From assembly GCA_021307315.1 (NCBI GenBank), contig JAJSPD010000168.1:1-37370 (forward strand): a stretch of 37,370 nt of DNA, written 5' to 3'. The stretch comes from Bisporella sp. PMI_857. Its lineage: Eukaryota; Ascomycota; Leotiomycetes; Helotiales; Helotiaceae. Below the pieces are notes generated by a model. It was not told the origin of the DNA. It did not search any database and saw only the letters and a list, made by a program, of their open reading frames with translations. Positions 19,189 through 29,408 of this stretch are shown here, piece after piece. Every line of letters starts with the position of its first letter. Within the stretch, counting starts at the first letter, position 1. Position numbers and translations under genes: made by a program.

Positions 19189-21711
19189 ATGGTATCTGTC
19201 ATGAGGACCAAGTTAGAGAATCTCATTCAGCGTCTGAGGGAAAATAGCCAGGTCTCTGCAATTGTATCGCGCTTACCGACCCTCAACTTTATCACGGTCC
19301 ATTACTTGTATTTTATACTAACATGTTTGATCTTTTCCGTTATTTTTTGGGGTTCTTCGAATCCGAGCCGGAGCGTCACTTACACCGACTCTCTTTTTCT
19401 TGTCATCTCCGCCATGACTGAAGCCGGTCTCAACACTGTCAATCTTAGTCAGATAACAACGTTTCAGCAAGTCCTCCTTTGGATATTAATCTTGATTGGG
19501 TCCACTATTTTTGTCAGTATATCTACGGTAGTGACTCGAAAGCGTGTCTTTGAAAATAGATTAAGGCACGTTGTGGAGCTTCAAAAGGAAGCCCGGCGTA
19601 TGCGAAAGCGGAGCATGTCATTTGTGCAAAACACAGGATCTCGGCGAGCCATCAATGGCATCGAGAAGCGGGAAGGACCAGTCCCTGATACAAATGCTGA
19701 GCTCAATAGTGTATCACATGACCTACCTGTCGCAACTGTACCTGACCCCACAGAGATGCCTGAAGAACAGCCGCCAGCCGCCAGCGAGGCCGCTAAAGAA
19801 AATGGTTCAGGTTCTCCAGTAGCCAAGCAAACTCTCGAAGTTCTAGAGGAGAGCGGGACGAGGGCAGATGAAGACACAAACAAGAACACAGAAGAGAAGT
19901 TGGAAAGCCATGATATTGGGATTGATGCAAATCATCTCTCATTCGTGCGTTACCGCCCCTCGCCGGCCTTGAGTCAACGTCGTTTTTTGACATTTGCTGG
20001 AGTCGGTGCTCATCCAAGCGCAACTGGCTACAAATCTCCTTATCCGAATTCGATTTACAGTCGGGCAACTAGAAAAGAGCCTGACAACACTGGGGACGAG
20101 GAAGTTTTGTCTTATGCGGAGTATCCCAATTACCTTACGCGATCTACAACTGGTCGCAATGCACAATTTTTTGGTCTGACTAAAGAGCAAAGAGAACATC
20201 TTGGGGGAGTGGAGTATCGGGCAATCACATTATTAAGCTTGATTGTACCACTTTATTTCTTCCTGTGGCAGTTTTTAGGATGCCTGGGACTTGCGGCGTA
20301 CATAGCCCACAATAAAGCAAAGACGGCTGAGGACAATGGCATCAATCCTTGGTAAGCACATCTACTCTCATTTCTTTCTCGGAACTAATCACAAAAGGTG
20401 GCTTGGAATATTCAACGGCGTTTCTGCATTCAATAACTCTGGCATGTCTCTACTCGATCTTAATATGGTAAGTACGTTTGGATCCCTCAAATTTGAACCT
20501 TACTTATGAACCATAGATTCCATTTCAAACCTCAGCCTATGCATTAATCACTATGGGAATTTTGATACTTGCCGGAAATACAGCGTATGCTAACTGTGCC
20601 TTACTATTCCATTTGTTTTTTGATCTCTGATTTGCTATACTATAGATATCCTCTGTTTCTTCGTTCGGTATTCTGGTCCATGTACAAAGTTCTTAACCTT
20701 GCATATCCCTCAGCCGACCAATACACCGACCACAAAGCCACGCTCCGCTTCATCCTGGAATATCCTAGAAGAGTATATACAAATCTCTTTCCAGCGAGGC
20801 AAACTTGGTGGCTTCTCCTCATGCTCATTGTGCTGAATAGCATTGACTGGGTAGCATTTGAATTGCTGAATATTGGAAACTCGAATACGGCATCGATCCC
20901 AAAAGGCTTTCGAGTCTTAGATGGTCTTTTTCAAGCTCTAGCTGTTCGATCCGGAGGGTTCTATATCATCCCTATTCCATATCTTCGTATCGGACTACAG
21001 TTCCTTTATGTCATAATGATGTACATCTCAGTCTACCCGGTTGTAATCACGATGCGCCATTCAAATGTATATGAAGAACGATCTTTAGGAATATATGCTG
21101 ACGACGAGGAGGCAACTGAGGAGTTGCCTCCAAAATTGGGCACGCTTAAAAACAAGCTTCGCCGTACCATTACATCCACAATTAGCGGACCATTCATGTC
21201 AGCTTCTGGCAACTATCAACAAAACACTCGGAGGCAATTCGTGCAGCAACAAATTCGGGGCCAACTGGCCCATGATCTCTGGTGGCTAGCTATTGCCGTC
21301 TTCGCTATTTCGTGTATTGAAGTTAGCAATTTTGAGAGGGATCCTGTCACATACTCTGTGTTCAACATCATATTTGAGGTCGTCTCAGCGTATGGCTGCG
21401 TGGGTATCAGTCCAGGTTTACCAGATCAGGCTTATTCTTTTAGTGGTGGTTGGCACGTTGCTAGCAAACTTGTGCTTTGTGCAGTTATGCTGAGAGGTAG
21501 GCATCGAGGCCTTCCAGTCGCACTTGATAGGGCAGTAAGGCTACCAGGCCATGATGCGGGATTCATAGAAGAGGAAGATCAGTTGGTCAGGCAGCGGACT
21601 ATATCAGCGAATGTGACACCGCACACATTGTATGATGCAAGATTGTCTATGGCGGAAAACCGAAGTAAAACAACTTCACACATGAAAGGCCTAGGCTTGA
21701 GACAGGTGTAA
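19189..21711 (+). CDS. TRK1: TRK-family K+ transporter
   Basis: Four exons: 19189-20351, 20398-20467, 20517-20584 and 20646-21711. The introns are 46, 49 and 61 bp with GTAAGC, GTAAGT and GTATGC donors. The 788-aa product shows the four K+-filter loops of the Trk/Ktr/HKT superfamily: TEAGLNTVN (77-85), GVSAFNNSGMSLLD (exon 2), ALAVRSGGFYIIP and SAYGCVGISPG. Between the first two lies the long charged cytosolic loop (about residues 125-340) typical of fungal TRKs. The C-terminal MLRGRHRGLPVALDRAV is the usual post-filter signature. It takes up K+ at the plasma membrane, driven by membrane potential. No defects were seen. The symbol marks family identity only. Confidence 0.93.
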
Positions 21712-22376
21712 TAAGAACGGAGTTTAAGAGTGCTGTCCTAGAAACAACACTAGGCCTGCGCCATGATTATGAGCAGCCGCCATTAATGATGTGACATGCT
21801 AGCTGCGATGTACCTTTCAGGTCACGGTATATTCCGTCACTAGTAATACTTGTCGAGGATGTCTCATTGGAATAGGCTGTATCTCTTTTACGGATTGGTC
21901 TATGCTATGTTGCAGTGTTTCCGGGTCTGAGATACGGACTAAGATCGCTAGTGAGAGCGACAGCGGGCTCGGCTTAGATGAGTATGATGATAGGGATCAT
22001 CTATTATGAAGCCGAAGCCGAAGTCGAAGCAGACTTTACTCATGAACGGGGTAATCAGGAAACCTCAATCATTGGTTAATATTTAGTAAATCGCCATAGA
22101 GTGGACTTTTATTGATACAGAAACTATTCATTATAAAATAGTCAAAGAGCTCTAGTTTTCCCGCTCAATTGGATCCTGGGAGTGCTGTGTTCGAACCTCC
22201 AGCTCCAGCCTTGGCTCCCGTTCGGGTCCCACATCCAAGTTGTCCGCCTCTCGGTTCCCACCCCACGGGTCCCACATTCGATCGCATTGCAAATTATAAT
22301 CAAGGCAGATTGTGTCAGCACGTCGTATATAAGGATCATTTAAATCTATTTCTTCAAGAAACCAGAAGTCTTCAAA
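21712..22376. other. Intergenic region between TRK and the macro-sirtuin gene
   Basis: No gene was seen. It contains a short GAAGCC-type tandem stretch near 22014-22035 and the probable promoter of the next gene. A TTCGAACCTCC string near 22193 resembles a tRNA B-box but has no matching A-box or stem. Confidence 0.5.
22326..22333 (+). promoter_or_regulatory. Candidate TATA box of the macro-sirtuin gene
   Basis: TATATAAG lies 44-51 bp before the ATG at 22377. A short leader of about 20 nt would follow if transcription starts about 30 bp downstream of the box. Confidence 0.4.
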
Positions 22377-24209
22377 ATGAATTCCATAGAATTGTCAGTC
22401 CTGTCGGGGGTTGTCACATACCTTCTTGCAGAACGGACAAATAAGACCAGCCAACCTCACTCATGCAAACATATAAGTCACGTGAGCGACGGAGATGTGA
22501 GTTCGCTGGATCAGCTTCAACTTCTGAAGCACCTGCTCTGTGTCAGGTCGCCCTCGCGGGGGCTGCCAGTCGCGATCCTCAATGACATCGATACTATCTT
22601 ACAACATCAACTTGCACATTATGTGCTAACGCCAGCCACATCAATCGTTCCTCTCGCCACAACTTCTCCTCGTAGCGGGAAAAACCCAACCAACATACAG
22701 CTTACGGTCTGGAAAGGCGATATCACGACGCTCAACGGGGTTAGTGCTATAGTAAATGCGGCTAATTCGGGACTACTTGGGTGCTTCCAACCTAGTCATA
22801 CCTGCATCGACAACGTTATACATGCCGCCGCTGGGCCGAAGCTACGTCAGGAGTGTTACGAGATTATGCAGAAGCAGGGGTTTCCGGAACCAGTTGGATC
22901 TGTCAAAATCACAAAAGGATACAATCTCCCCGCAAACTTTATACTTCATACTGTAGGGCCTCAGCTTCTAGATGGCCGAAATCCAACCAGTGATGATCAG
23001 CGCGACCTTGCCAACTGCTACAGTTCTTGCTTGGAAGCTGCGGAAACGCTCCCTGCTCTGGCAGATGGTCGCAAAATTATCGCGTTCTGCTGCATAGCTA
23101 CTGGTCTATTTGCGTTTCCTCCAGACTTAGCAGCGAAAGTTGCGGTCAACACTACGCGGCAATGGCTTGACACCCATCCAGAGACCACAATCACAAGTGT
23201 CATATTTGATGTTTTTACTGATCGTGATCTTGCGCTTTATCGCGAACTCCTGGGCCTACCAGCGCTCCCGTTAACACCCCCGCCAGTGTCACCTTGCATC
23301 AATGCAGAGAGCCGGTCTCTTACCGTGGCTAAGGAATGGCTTAGAGAAGCTGGTTCTCTTATCATTTGCGCCGGGGCTGGCCTCTCAGCCGCAACCGGTC
23401 TAGACTACACCTCTCACCATCTCTTCGCTACTTACTTCCCAGCATTTCTCAAGTACGATCTACGCTGCCTCTACGATGTTTTCGGATTTCAGGGCTGGCC
23501 ATCTTTGCAAGTCAAGTGGGGCTACTATTTCACGCATCTTGCAATGGTTAAATCGTGGCCGCCATCGAAAGTCTATGCACATTTGCATAGTCTAGCGGCT
23601 ACTTTCGGCACTCAAGTTCACGTTCGAACCTCTAATGCGGATGGACTTTTTGTGGCGAATGGATTCGGTGAGGAACAGCTGAGCACGCCACAGGGAAGCT
23701 ACAAGTATTTCCAGTGTGCATCAAACTGCCGCAATGATGCGGTTTTCCTGTCTGAACCATTCTTACGCGCAGCTATGCCTCATATCGACCCTGAAACCCA
23801 GATTCTGAATGATACAACTAAGATTCCACGATGCAGATACTGCGATGGGGAACTATCGCTTTGCGTGCGATCGGGTCCTCTATTCAATGAACTCCCTTTC
23901 GCAGCAGGGGAGCAGCGGTGGCAAGACTATCGGGGCGCTTTTATGCCACTGAGAGATCCCCAATCGGCCCCTGTTGTTATCCTTGAGCTCGGCGTTGGAT
24001 TTAACACACCAGGGGTGCTCAGGTGGCCAGATGAAAGGCTTGCTGCTAAGAAGAATGGCCCATTCAAACTTATCAGAGCCGGCATAGGTGATGCAGGCAA
24101 GGTTGGCTGGGAGCTTGAGAACCAAGGGGTTGCGATAGGCATTGTTGGGGATGTGAAACATGTTTTAGAAGCGCTGGACGGTGTGAGGAATACTTCAGAA
24201 AACTGTTAA
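22377..24209 (+). CDS. Macrodomain-SirTM fusion (ADP-ribosylation signalling enzyme)
   Basis: A 610-aa intronless protein. Residues about 105-295 are a macrodomain: VWKGDITTLNGVSAIVNAAN, a Cys/His cluster LLGCFQPSHTCIDNVIHAAAG as in zinc-containing macrodomains (candidate ligands C136, H141, C143), and LHTVGP. Residues about 312-600 are a class-M sirtuin: GAGLSAATGLDY (NAD-binding), TSNADG (418-423), and TPQG, where Gln439 takes the place of the catalytic His of deacetylase sirtuins. Two structural cysteine pairs are present, CASNC (447/451) and CRYC (486/489). In bacteria the two activities are separate genes near GcvH-L and LplA2; SirTM ADP-ribosylates lipoylated GcvH-L and the macrodomain reverses it. 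One protein could thus write and erase the mark. The fungal target is unknown. The N-terminal 100 residues are not assigned. Confidence 0.9.
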   Translation: MNSIELSVLSGVVTYLLAERTNKTSQPHSCKHISHVSDGDVSSLDQLQLLKHLLCVRSPSRGLPVAILNDIDTILQHQLAHYVLTPATSIVPLATTSPRSGKNPTNIQLTVWKGDITTLNGVSAIVNAANSGLLGCFQPSHTCIDNVIHAAAGPKLRQECYEIMQKQGFPEPVGSVKITKGYNLPANFILHTVGPQLLDGRNPTSDDQRDLANCYSSCLEAAETLPALADGRKIIAFCCIATGLFAFPPDLAAKVAVNTTRQWLDTHPETTITSVIFDVFTDRDLALYRELLGLPALPLTPPPVSPCINAESRSLTVAKEWLREAGSLIICAGAGLSAATGLDYTSHHLFATYFPAFLKYDLRCLYDVFGFQGWPSLQVKWGYYFTHLAMVKSWPPSKVYAHLHSLAATFGTQVHVRTSNADGLFVANGFGEEQLSTPQGSYKYFQCASNCRNDAVFLSEPFLRAAMPHIDPETQILNDTTKIPRCRYCDGELSLCVRSGPLFNELPFAAGEQRWQDYRGAFMPLRDPQSAPVVILELGVGFNTPGVLRWPDERLAAKKNGPFKLIRAGIGDAGKVGWELENQGVAIGIVGDVKHVLEALDGVRNTSENC

Positions 24210-24376
24210 GAGTGAACAGATTAGGCATTTGTGCAACCATTCGAGTAAATTTTATAGGGTAGAGTAAAAGGCGAAACGCCTAGGGGACCGCCGAGTCTGG
24301 AAGAATCAAGTAACGGAACTTAGAGAGCCATGGCCCTGATAGACCCTTGTGAAAATTGTCTTGTAGCCTTCCACCG

Positions 24377-24655
24377 TCATATATTTTTCATGGCCTCGTT
24401 CGTGATGGAGAAGGATGTTTCTACACTAAATGAGTTAACTGGTGCTGATAAGTGTGGAGCCCACCAGCGGAGACCCTCTGCGAGTGCACAGTTCACCTGC
24501 CTGCGGCCAAACGGCTTTCCATAGTATTTGCACGAAAAAGATTTAGATGCCTCGTGCGTGTGGAGATGACGCTTCAAGTGATCTTGTCGAGTAAAGTCAC
24601 CGCCACCTATTGGGCAGGTATGTCCACACTCAGAGAGGGTAGATATGACTCTCAT
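24377..24655 (-). pseudogene. Decayed C2H2 zinc-finger regulator fragment
   Basis: The minus strand encodes one finger-like block, CPIGGGDFTRQDHLKRHLHT, followed by CKYYGKPFGRR. These match a fungal tandem C2H2 DNA-binding domain, but the second Cys of each finger is replaced (CPIG for CPIC, CKYY for CKYC) and the second finger's histidines are lost. The frame stays open for 92 codons to a TGA, then similarity stops. Nothing upstream supplies the rest of a regulator. Inferred to be a non-functional fragment. Confidence 0.6.
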
Positions 24656-25700
24656 TCAGTCCCCAAGCAAGGAGGTGTCGCTGGCAATAGAACATTGGGG
24701 ATATAGTGGCCGAGTCGATTTCAGCATGCCGGGGCTATGCTTTAGAGTCAATGTTTGTACTTCTAGTAATACCCCCCCCCCCCCCCCTTTTTTTTTTTCC
24801 CCCAAAAACAAAACATAATAAAAAAAAGTAGTTAACGGCAGGTTAAACGGATAGTAAATAATACATGACCGAATATAAGCAAGTATATTCGACTAAATAG
24901 GCTTTTACAAAGAAGTAAGCAGAAAAATATGCTAGACAAAAACGCACAGATTAGAAAGTTGAAACAGCATGTATATACGTGCAGATATATGTAAATCGAA
25001 AAACCTTGAAAAAAAACTTCCTTTTAAATAAACGAAAGTAGCAAATAGAAAATTGCGCTTGTTTTTCGCTAATGAATCGGAAGCTATTAACACTGCATTA
25101 TTGACACAGTTCGATATTTGAGCTGGAGCATTTAGATAGAAAACGGATTGCTTTTTACAATTTGATATTTTAGTAGTAAATTTGGGGCTGATGCAGATCC
25201 TGCTGGCGGCTGTTAGCTTGAGGCATAAGTGCGGGAAAGGGTATGCCGGAGAAAGGAGAGGTGCAGGCCGGACGCGCGATAGATAAACAATCGGGCAAAA
25301 AATAGTTATTATGCTACAAGTATAGTTGGCAGGAGCAGACATAACAGGGACTAAAGGGGCTCGGGAGTGGCCTTATGGCTACGGAGTAAAAATGTTGCTA
25401 GCCGCACGTATATGGCCCTGAGATATTCCGGAATGGTGGTCAGACGTCCAAGTTAAGATGCCTGGTCACTCTTCGTCACGATACCGCGGACATTGGATGC
25501 AGGAAGGATCGTCAAGAGGCCAGTTTTATATGCGGCCTCAATGTCGGCACTGTTTTAAAGATTCAGGAAATGACAGCTTTTAACTTGAGAGAACGAGTCT
25601 CTGCGGCGTAGATGCTTGTGATGTACCACAACGGGCTACCAAATTTCATTATAGACAATACCTCCATCTATATACGTTGTCCCATCATTACACCACACCC
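24656..25700. other. AT-rich region with a homopolymer tract
   Basis: A C16-T11-C5 tract occupies 24772-24803. It is followed by about 540 bp of AT-rich sequence (24804-25345) with transposon-like decay and a single minus-strand 136-codon frame without recognisable motifs. Sequence to 25700 is the 3' flank of the convergent oxidase gene. Confidence 0.5.
24772..24803. repeat. C16-T11-C5 homopolymer tract
   Basis: A run of 16 C, 11 T and 5 C. On the minus strand it reads as a long polypurine run at the edge of the AT-rich stretch, similar in look to a retrotransposon polypurine tract. The exact length may be unreliable because of sequencing slippage. Confidence 0.8.
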
Positions 25701-27717
25701 CTAAACAGCGCATAACTTCCCGTTCTCGTCATGAATAGTATCAGTGGACTGCACGGCTAATCCCTCACTGCCAACGCCAGTCCTGACCCAGAAAACACCC
25801 TTGGGATCGTACTTCTTCTTAATACTTAACAACCTAGGGTAATTTACGCCAAAGAAGCTCGTCGCAAAATCCGGATCTTCAATATCGCACTCTCCGAGAT
25901 ACGCGCCATCGGTTCCAGCCTGTTTCCAGACGTTTTGCTGGCTTGTGAGGAGGGCTCGTGCGGCTTTGATGGTCGTAACGTTGGCGTCGACAGCCCAGCC
26001 AGGCGCATTGATGGCATGCATAAGGGTGTTGCGCCACGCGGGGACGACCGCGTTCGTGGGGTTGCCACCGCGGGCAGCGGTGGGGGCAATGTTGAAGTTG
26101 ATGAGAAGGAGGCCGGCATCGGCTGAGGACTTCCAGGCCGCGAAGGCGGCATCAAGTGATTCTTTAGAGTCCCACAGGCTACGAGGCCAAAGACGGGAGC
26201 CGATAATGGCCCCGGAGTTGGCGACACCTTCTTGGGGGAATCCAGCGGCCCAGGCGTCATAAAAGTTATTAAATGTTGTTGTGGTGGGTGCGATAACTAT
26301 GCCGAGGGAGGCGAGAGTGGTGAACCATGGCTCGAGAATGGCAAGGGTCTCGGCGGAAGAGAGGCCAGGAGCGAAGAGCGGCTGCATGCTGAAGGTTGTT
26401 TCGCCAAAGGGGAAGATCCAGAAATAAGAGTACATGCCTGCATCGGTGAAGGTGACAAAGTAGTCGAAGTAGGCGCGGACTCCCTTCCAGAAGTTGGCAG
26501 CAGTTACATCTCCACCTGTAGAGAAGGAGAATTGCACGACGGTTACTTGAGTGTCCGGGTATGCCTTGACAGTGACACTAGTAACGATGCCGAAGGTGCC
26601 ACCACCACCACCGCGGAGAGCCCAGAAGAGGTCGGAGTTTTGTGTTGAATCAGCGGTGACGAACTTCCCGTCAGCTGTGACGACTTCCATAGAGAGAACT
26701 TGGTCGGCAGCCATGCCATGAACGGAGCCGAGAGGGGAATGACCTCCACCCTGGATGTATCCCCCCATAACCCCAACAGTTGCTCCCTCGCCGCCAACTA
26801 CCAAAAGGCCTTGCTTCTTGGCAGCCGCATAGATGTCACGAGCAATGACACCTGATCCGGCCTTGAAGGCTTTTCCTTTGTATCCCGTACCAGCATCAAC
26901 ATAGTTGGGCAAGTATTGGATTTGGTTGAAGTTGCGAGTCCAAACACTAAGTGCGCCAGCTCCTCCAGATTTTCCAGAGAAGTCATGCCCAGTGTTCTTC
27001 ACAACAAGACGGATGTTCAGGCTCCGAGCCAAGTTGACGGCCAGTTGGATTTGAGCTACGTTTGTTGCATTGACAACGTATACGGGATAGCCACCCTGGG
27101 TGCAAGGGAGGGTAGGATCCGTAGTTGGAATACAGGTGAGACCTTGGTAAAGAGGGGACATCATGGAGGTTGGATCGAGTTCGCTGGTATGGTCAATTTC
27201 TAGCTGTAAAACAAATATCCGAAATATACATACTGCAGATCGGAATTGGCAAAGTTGGCGATGATATAGTTACACTTGGCGGCATCCTTTGAGGTAGATT
27301 AGACTTGTGAAAAATTGATATTTGATTGCGTCTACTGACATAATGGGGACCGTTGTGGCAAGGCGCGGCAATTGGGACAGCCTTGATGAGCTTGCCGCCA
27401 AGCAACAAGTTGAAAAGATCCCATAGCGCGGGCGCAGGCCAAAAAAGGTCGCCTGGGAACGTTTTGCAAGAGCCCGAACGCTTCTCAGAAGTCGATACCG
27501 TGGTGTTGTCGAAGCCGAAAATGGCTGTCATAGTATCGTTCAGAGGATCCAGGTCCGAAGGAAGGAGTTGAAGGGTCTCATAGTTGAACAAATTCGCATC
27601 GGCAGCAGTTGAATCAGGTGACACGGTGGAAACGGCAGCCTCAACTGAAGTCGAGCTCTGTGCCACAACAAATGGGAGAACAAAGGCGCCACTGACGGCA
27701 AGAATAGGAACCCTCAT
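25701..27717 (-). CDS. Secreted FAD-linked oxidase, berberine-bridge-like (MreA isoamyl-alcohol-oxidase type)
   Basis: Three exons on the minus strand: 27717-27340, 27286-27234 and 27183-25701; introns of 53 bp (GTCAGT) and 50 bp (GTATGT, with TTGAC before the acceptor). The product is 637 aa with a signal peptide (MRVPILAVSGAFVLPFVVAQ), FAD-binding PCMH/VAO core and C-terminal BBE segment (YDPKGVFWV). KNTGHDFSGKSGG holds the His (about residue 210) expected to bind FAD covalently. The position used for the second Cys link in bicovalent enzymes is Ala (EGATVGVMGGY, about 278), so a single covalent link is predicted. The N-terminal CKTFPGDLFWPAPALWDLF and NATNVAQIQLAVNLAR are typical of fungal MreA-like oxidases. 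The substrate cannot be read from sequence; alcohols, oligosaccharides or secondary metabolites are possible. Confidence 0.92.
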
Positions 27718-29408
27718 TGTGTCGAGGTGGGACGAGTAAAAACTGGCGTGGAGAATGAAGAAAACGTGGGAGAAGGGGCGGTTTAATAGTCCCTGTTTTA
27801 AAACAAATTTGGCTAACGTGTATAGCCGGGGATTGCAGCAACTATTGGGGGACCATTGGAATATGAAATCGTACCCACCTGGTCTGAAAAGGGCAGCGAC
27901 AAATCTCCGGATCTACTGATTTCAGACGACACTCGGCACTTGAAGTGTTATGTTAATATTTAATGGAAAGAAGAAAACTCGATGTCCCTCTAGCGCAATT
28001 TGGGTCAGTTTGACCCCCTGAATGAAGAACATAATATCACGTGGAGTTATCGGTGCCACGTGGTAATGTGACAACTTGCGATCTTTGACCAGGAATGTAC
28101 AATCAAGATTGAACAATACTCGGGATAAATTAGAGGCCGATAACTTAGATAAACAGCTGTGTCCGGAGAGTTCCGAAATTGGAGGTGAGCTTCGAAGATA
28201 TGTGCAAGGTTCGATGTTGAGTGTTGGAACTGTTCAGCTCTTCAGCATTTGCTGTAATGGCTCTAATGTCTCCGCTACTCCTCCCGTGTAGATAAATCAA
28301 GGGTAAGAAATATCCCATTTTGTCAAAGCTGTGCTTTTTACTGGTTGGAACCCTTTTAGTGGATGTGCCCATGGAATAACCCCAGAAACCCACAGAACAA
28401 TATTTTTTTATTCGGGGGAGGAGATGACGCACACCCCAGACAAGCGGCATGTCGCAAATCCTTTCATTCATTGATTCATTCGAAACGCGATCGCGTAAAT
28501 CCGCTAGCGTCCCAGGCCGTGTGCTAGCTGCATATAGCGATATCATTGGGCCTGTCACTCTCCCGCTCTACTTGCTTGCTTTAGGTACAGGCATAAGCAA
28601 TTGCCAGGGTTGTGGCTGCTAAGCGTAAATACGGTATGCCTATTGGTATTTCGAGAATTGTCCTCCCTGGCCAAGATTTCCCCACTGGCGATTATTTGGG
28701 GCAAATACAAGTAAGCACTTCCAAGGAGCTGGGGTGCATCGGAGACTCGGAGTCGTATCGCCCGGCTGAAGACAATCATTCTTTTCATTCATTCATGCAT
28801 GCGACAACCTTGCTCTCGCGATATAGATCAGCGATGACGATCGTCGAGATAGCTCGTCGGGATAGATCATCGAGATATATCATCATAGGGTAAGACTAGA
28901 ATAGTAAAGATCTCCTTTTCAGATCTTGGGACGACCTTTTGATCGGATCCGTACCCCTTTAACCCTGAGGTTGTACCCTAAAATTCCAAGTTCCTGGCTC
29001 CTGTCGGAAGGGGCGAGTGCATAAATCCGTTAACACGGTCCCGAAGGATTCCCCAATTTCCCAAAGCGTGGTCTTCTTCTGCAGCTCTAACCCTGTCGCC
29101 ATGCTGTCCCCCCCTAACCAGAGGCCAAAGAGTCAACCTGACTACATGGGTGATCTTCTTCGAGTGTCCCGCTCGGTCCGCTCCTTAACCTCCTTTGTAG
29201 GGGGAATGGTAAGCTTAGTGCCTGAAGATTTTCCTAAGTGCTGTAGCAGAATTGGTCAATCAACCAAGCCTTAAAGGCTATCTCCACACTTAACTTAAAA
29301 CTCATATAGACGTTCATCCCATACTCTGTCCCACTTTTACTTGAGAGGATAGCTATCTTTTGGGTCAGTCAGTTGGAACTCTCACGCTCGTTGATCAACA
29401 GTTACTCA
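27718..29408. other. Divergent intergenic region between the oxidase and the rhodopsin-like gene
   Basis: About 1.7 kb without a supported gene; both flanking promoters should lie here. Open frames at 28145-28558 (minus) and 29017-29274 (plus) have no recognisable domain and random composition. Short imperfect repeats of GATAGATCATCGAGATAT-like sequence occur at about 28820-28885. Confidence 0.4.

Noticed and set aside
22160..22260. tRNA B-box-like string TTCGAACCTCC
   Set aside because: No A-box, no cloverleaf stems and no terminator T-run at a suitable distance on either strand.
24932..25342. 136-codon minus-strand open frame in the AT-rich island
   Set aside because: Composition follows the AT bias of decayed repeat DNA and no retroelement motif can be aligned by eye.
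28145..28558. 137-codon minus-strand open frame
   Set aside because: No domain, signal or conserved composition, and no splice-supported extension.
29017..29274. 85-codon plus-strand open frame before the rhodopsin-like gene
   Set aside because: No recognisable features; it probably lies in the promoter region.
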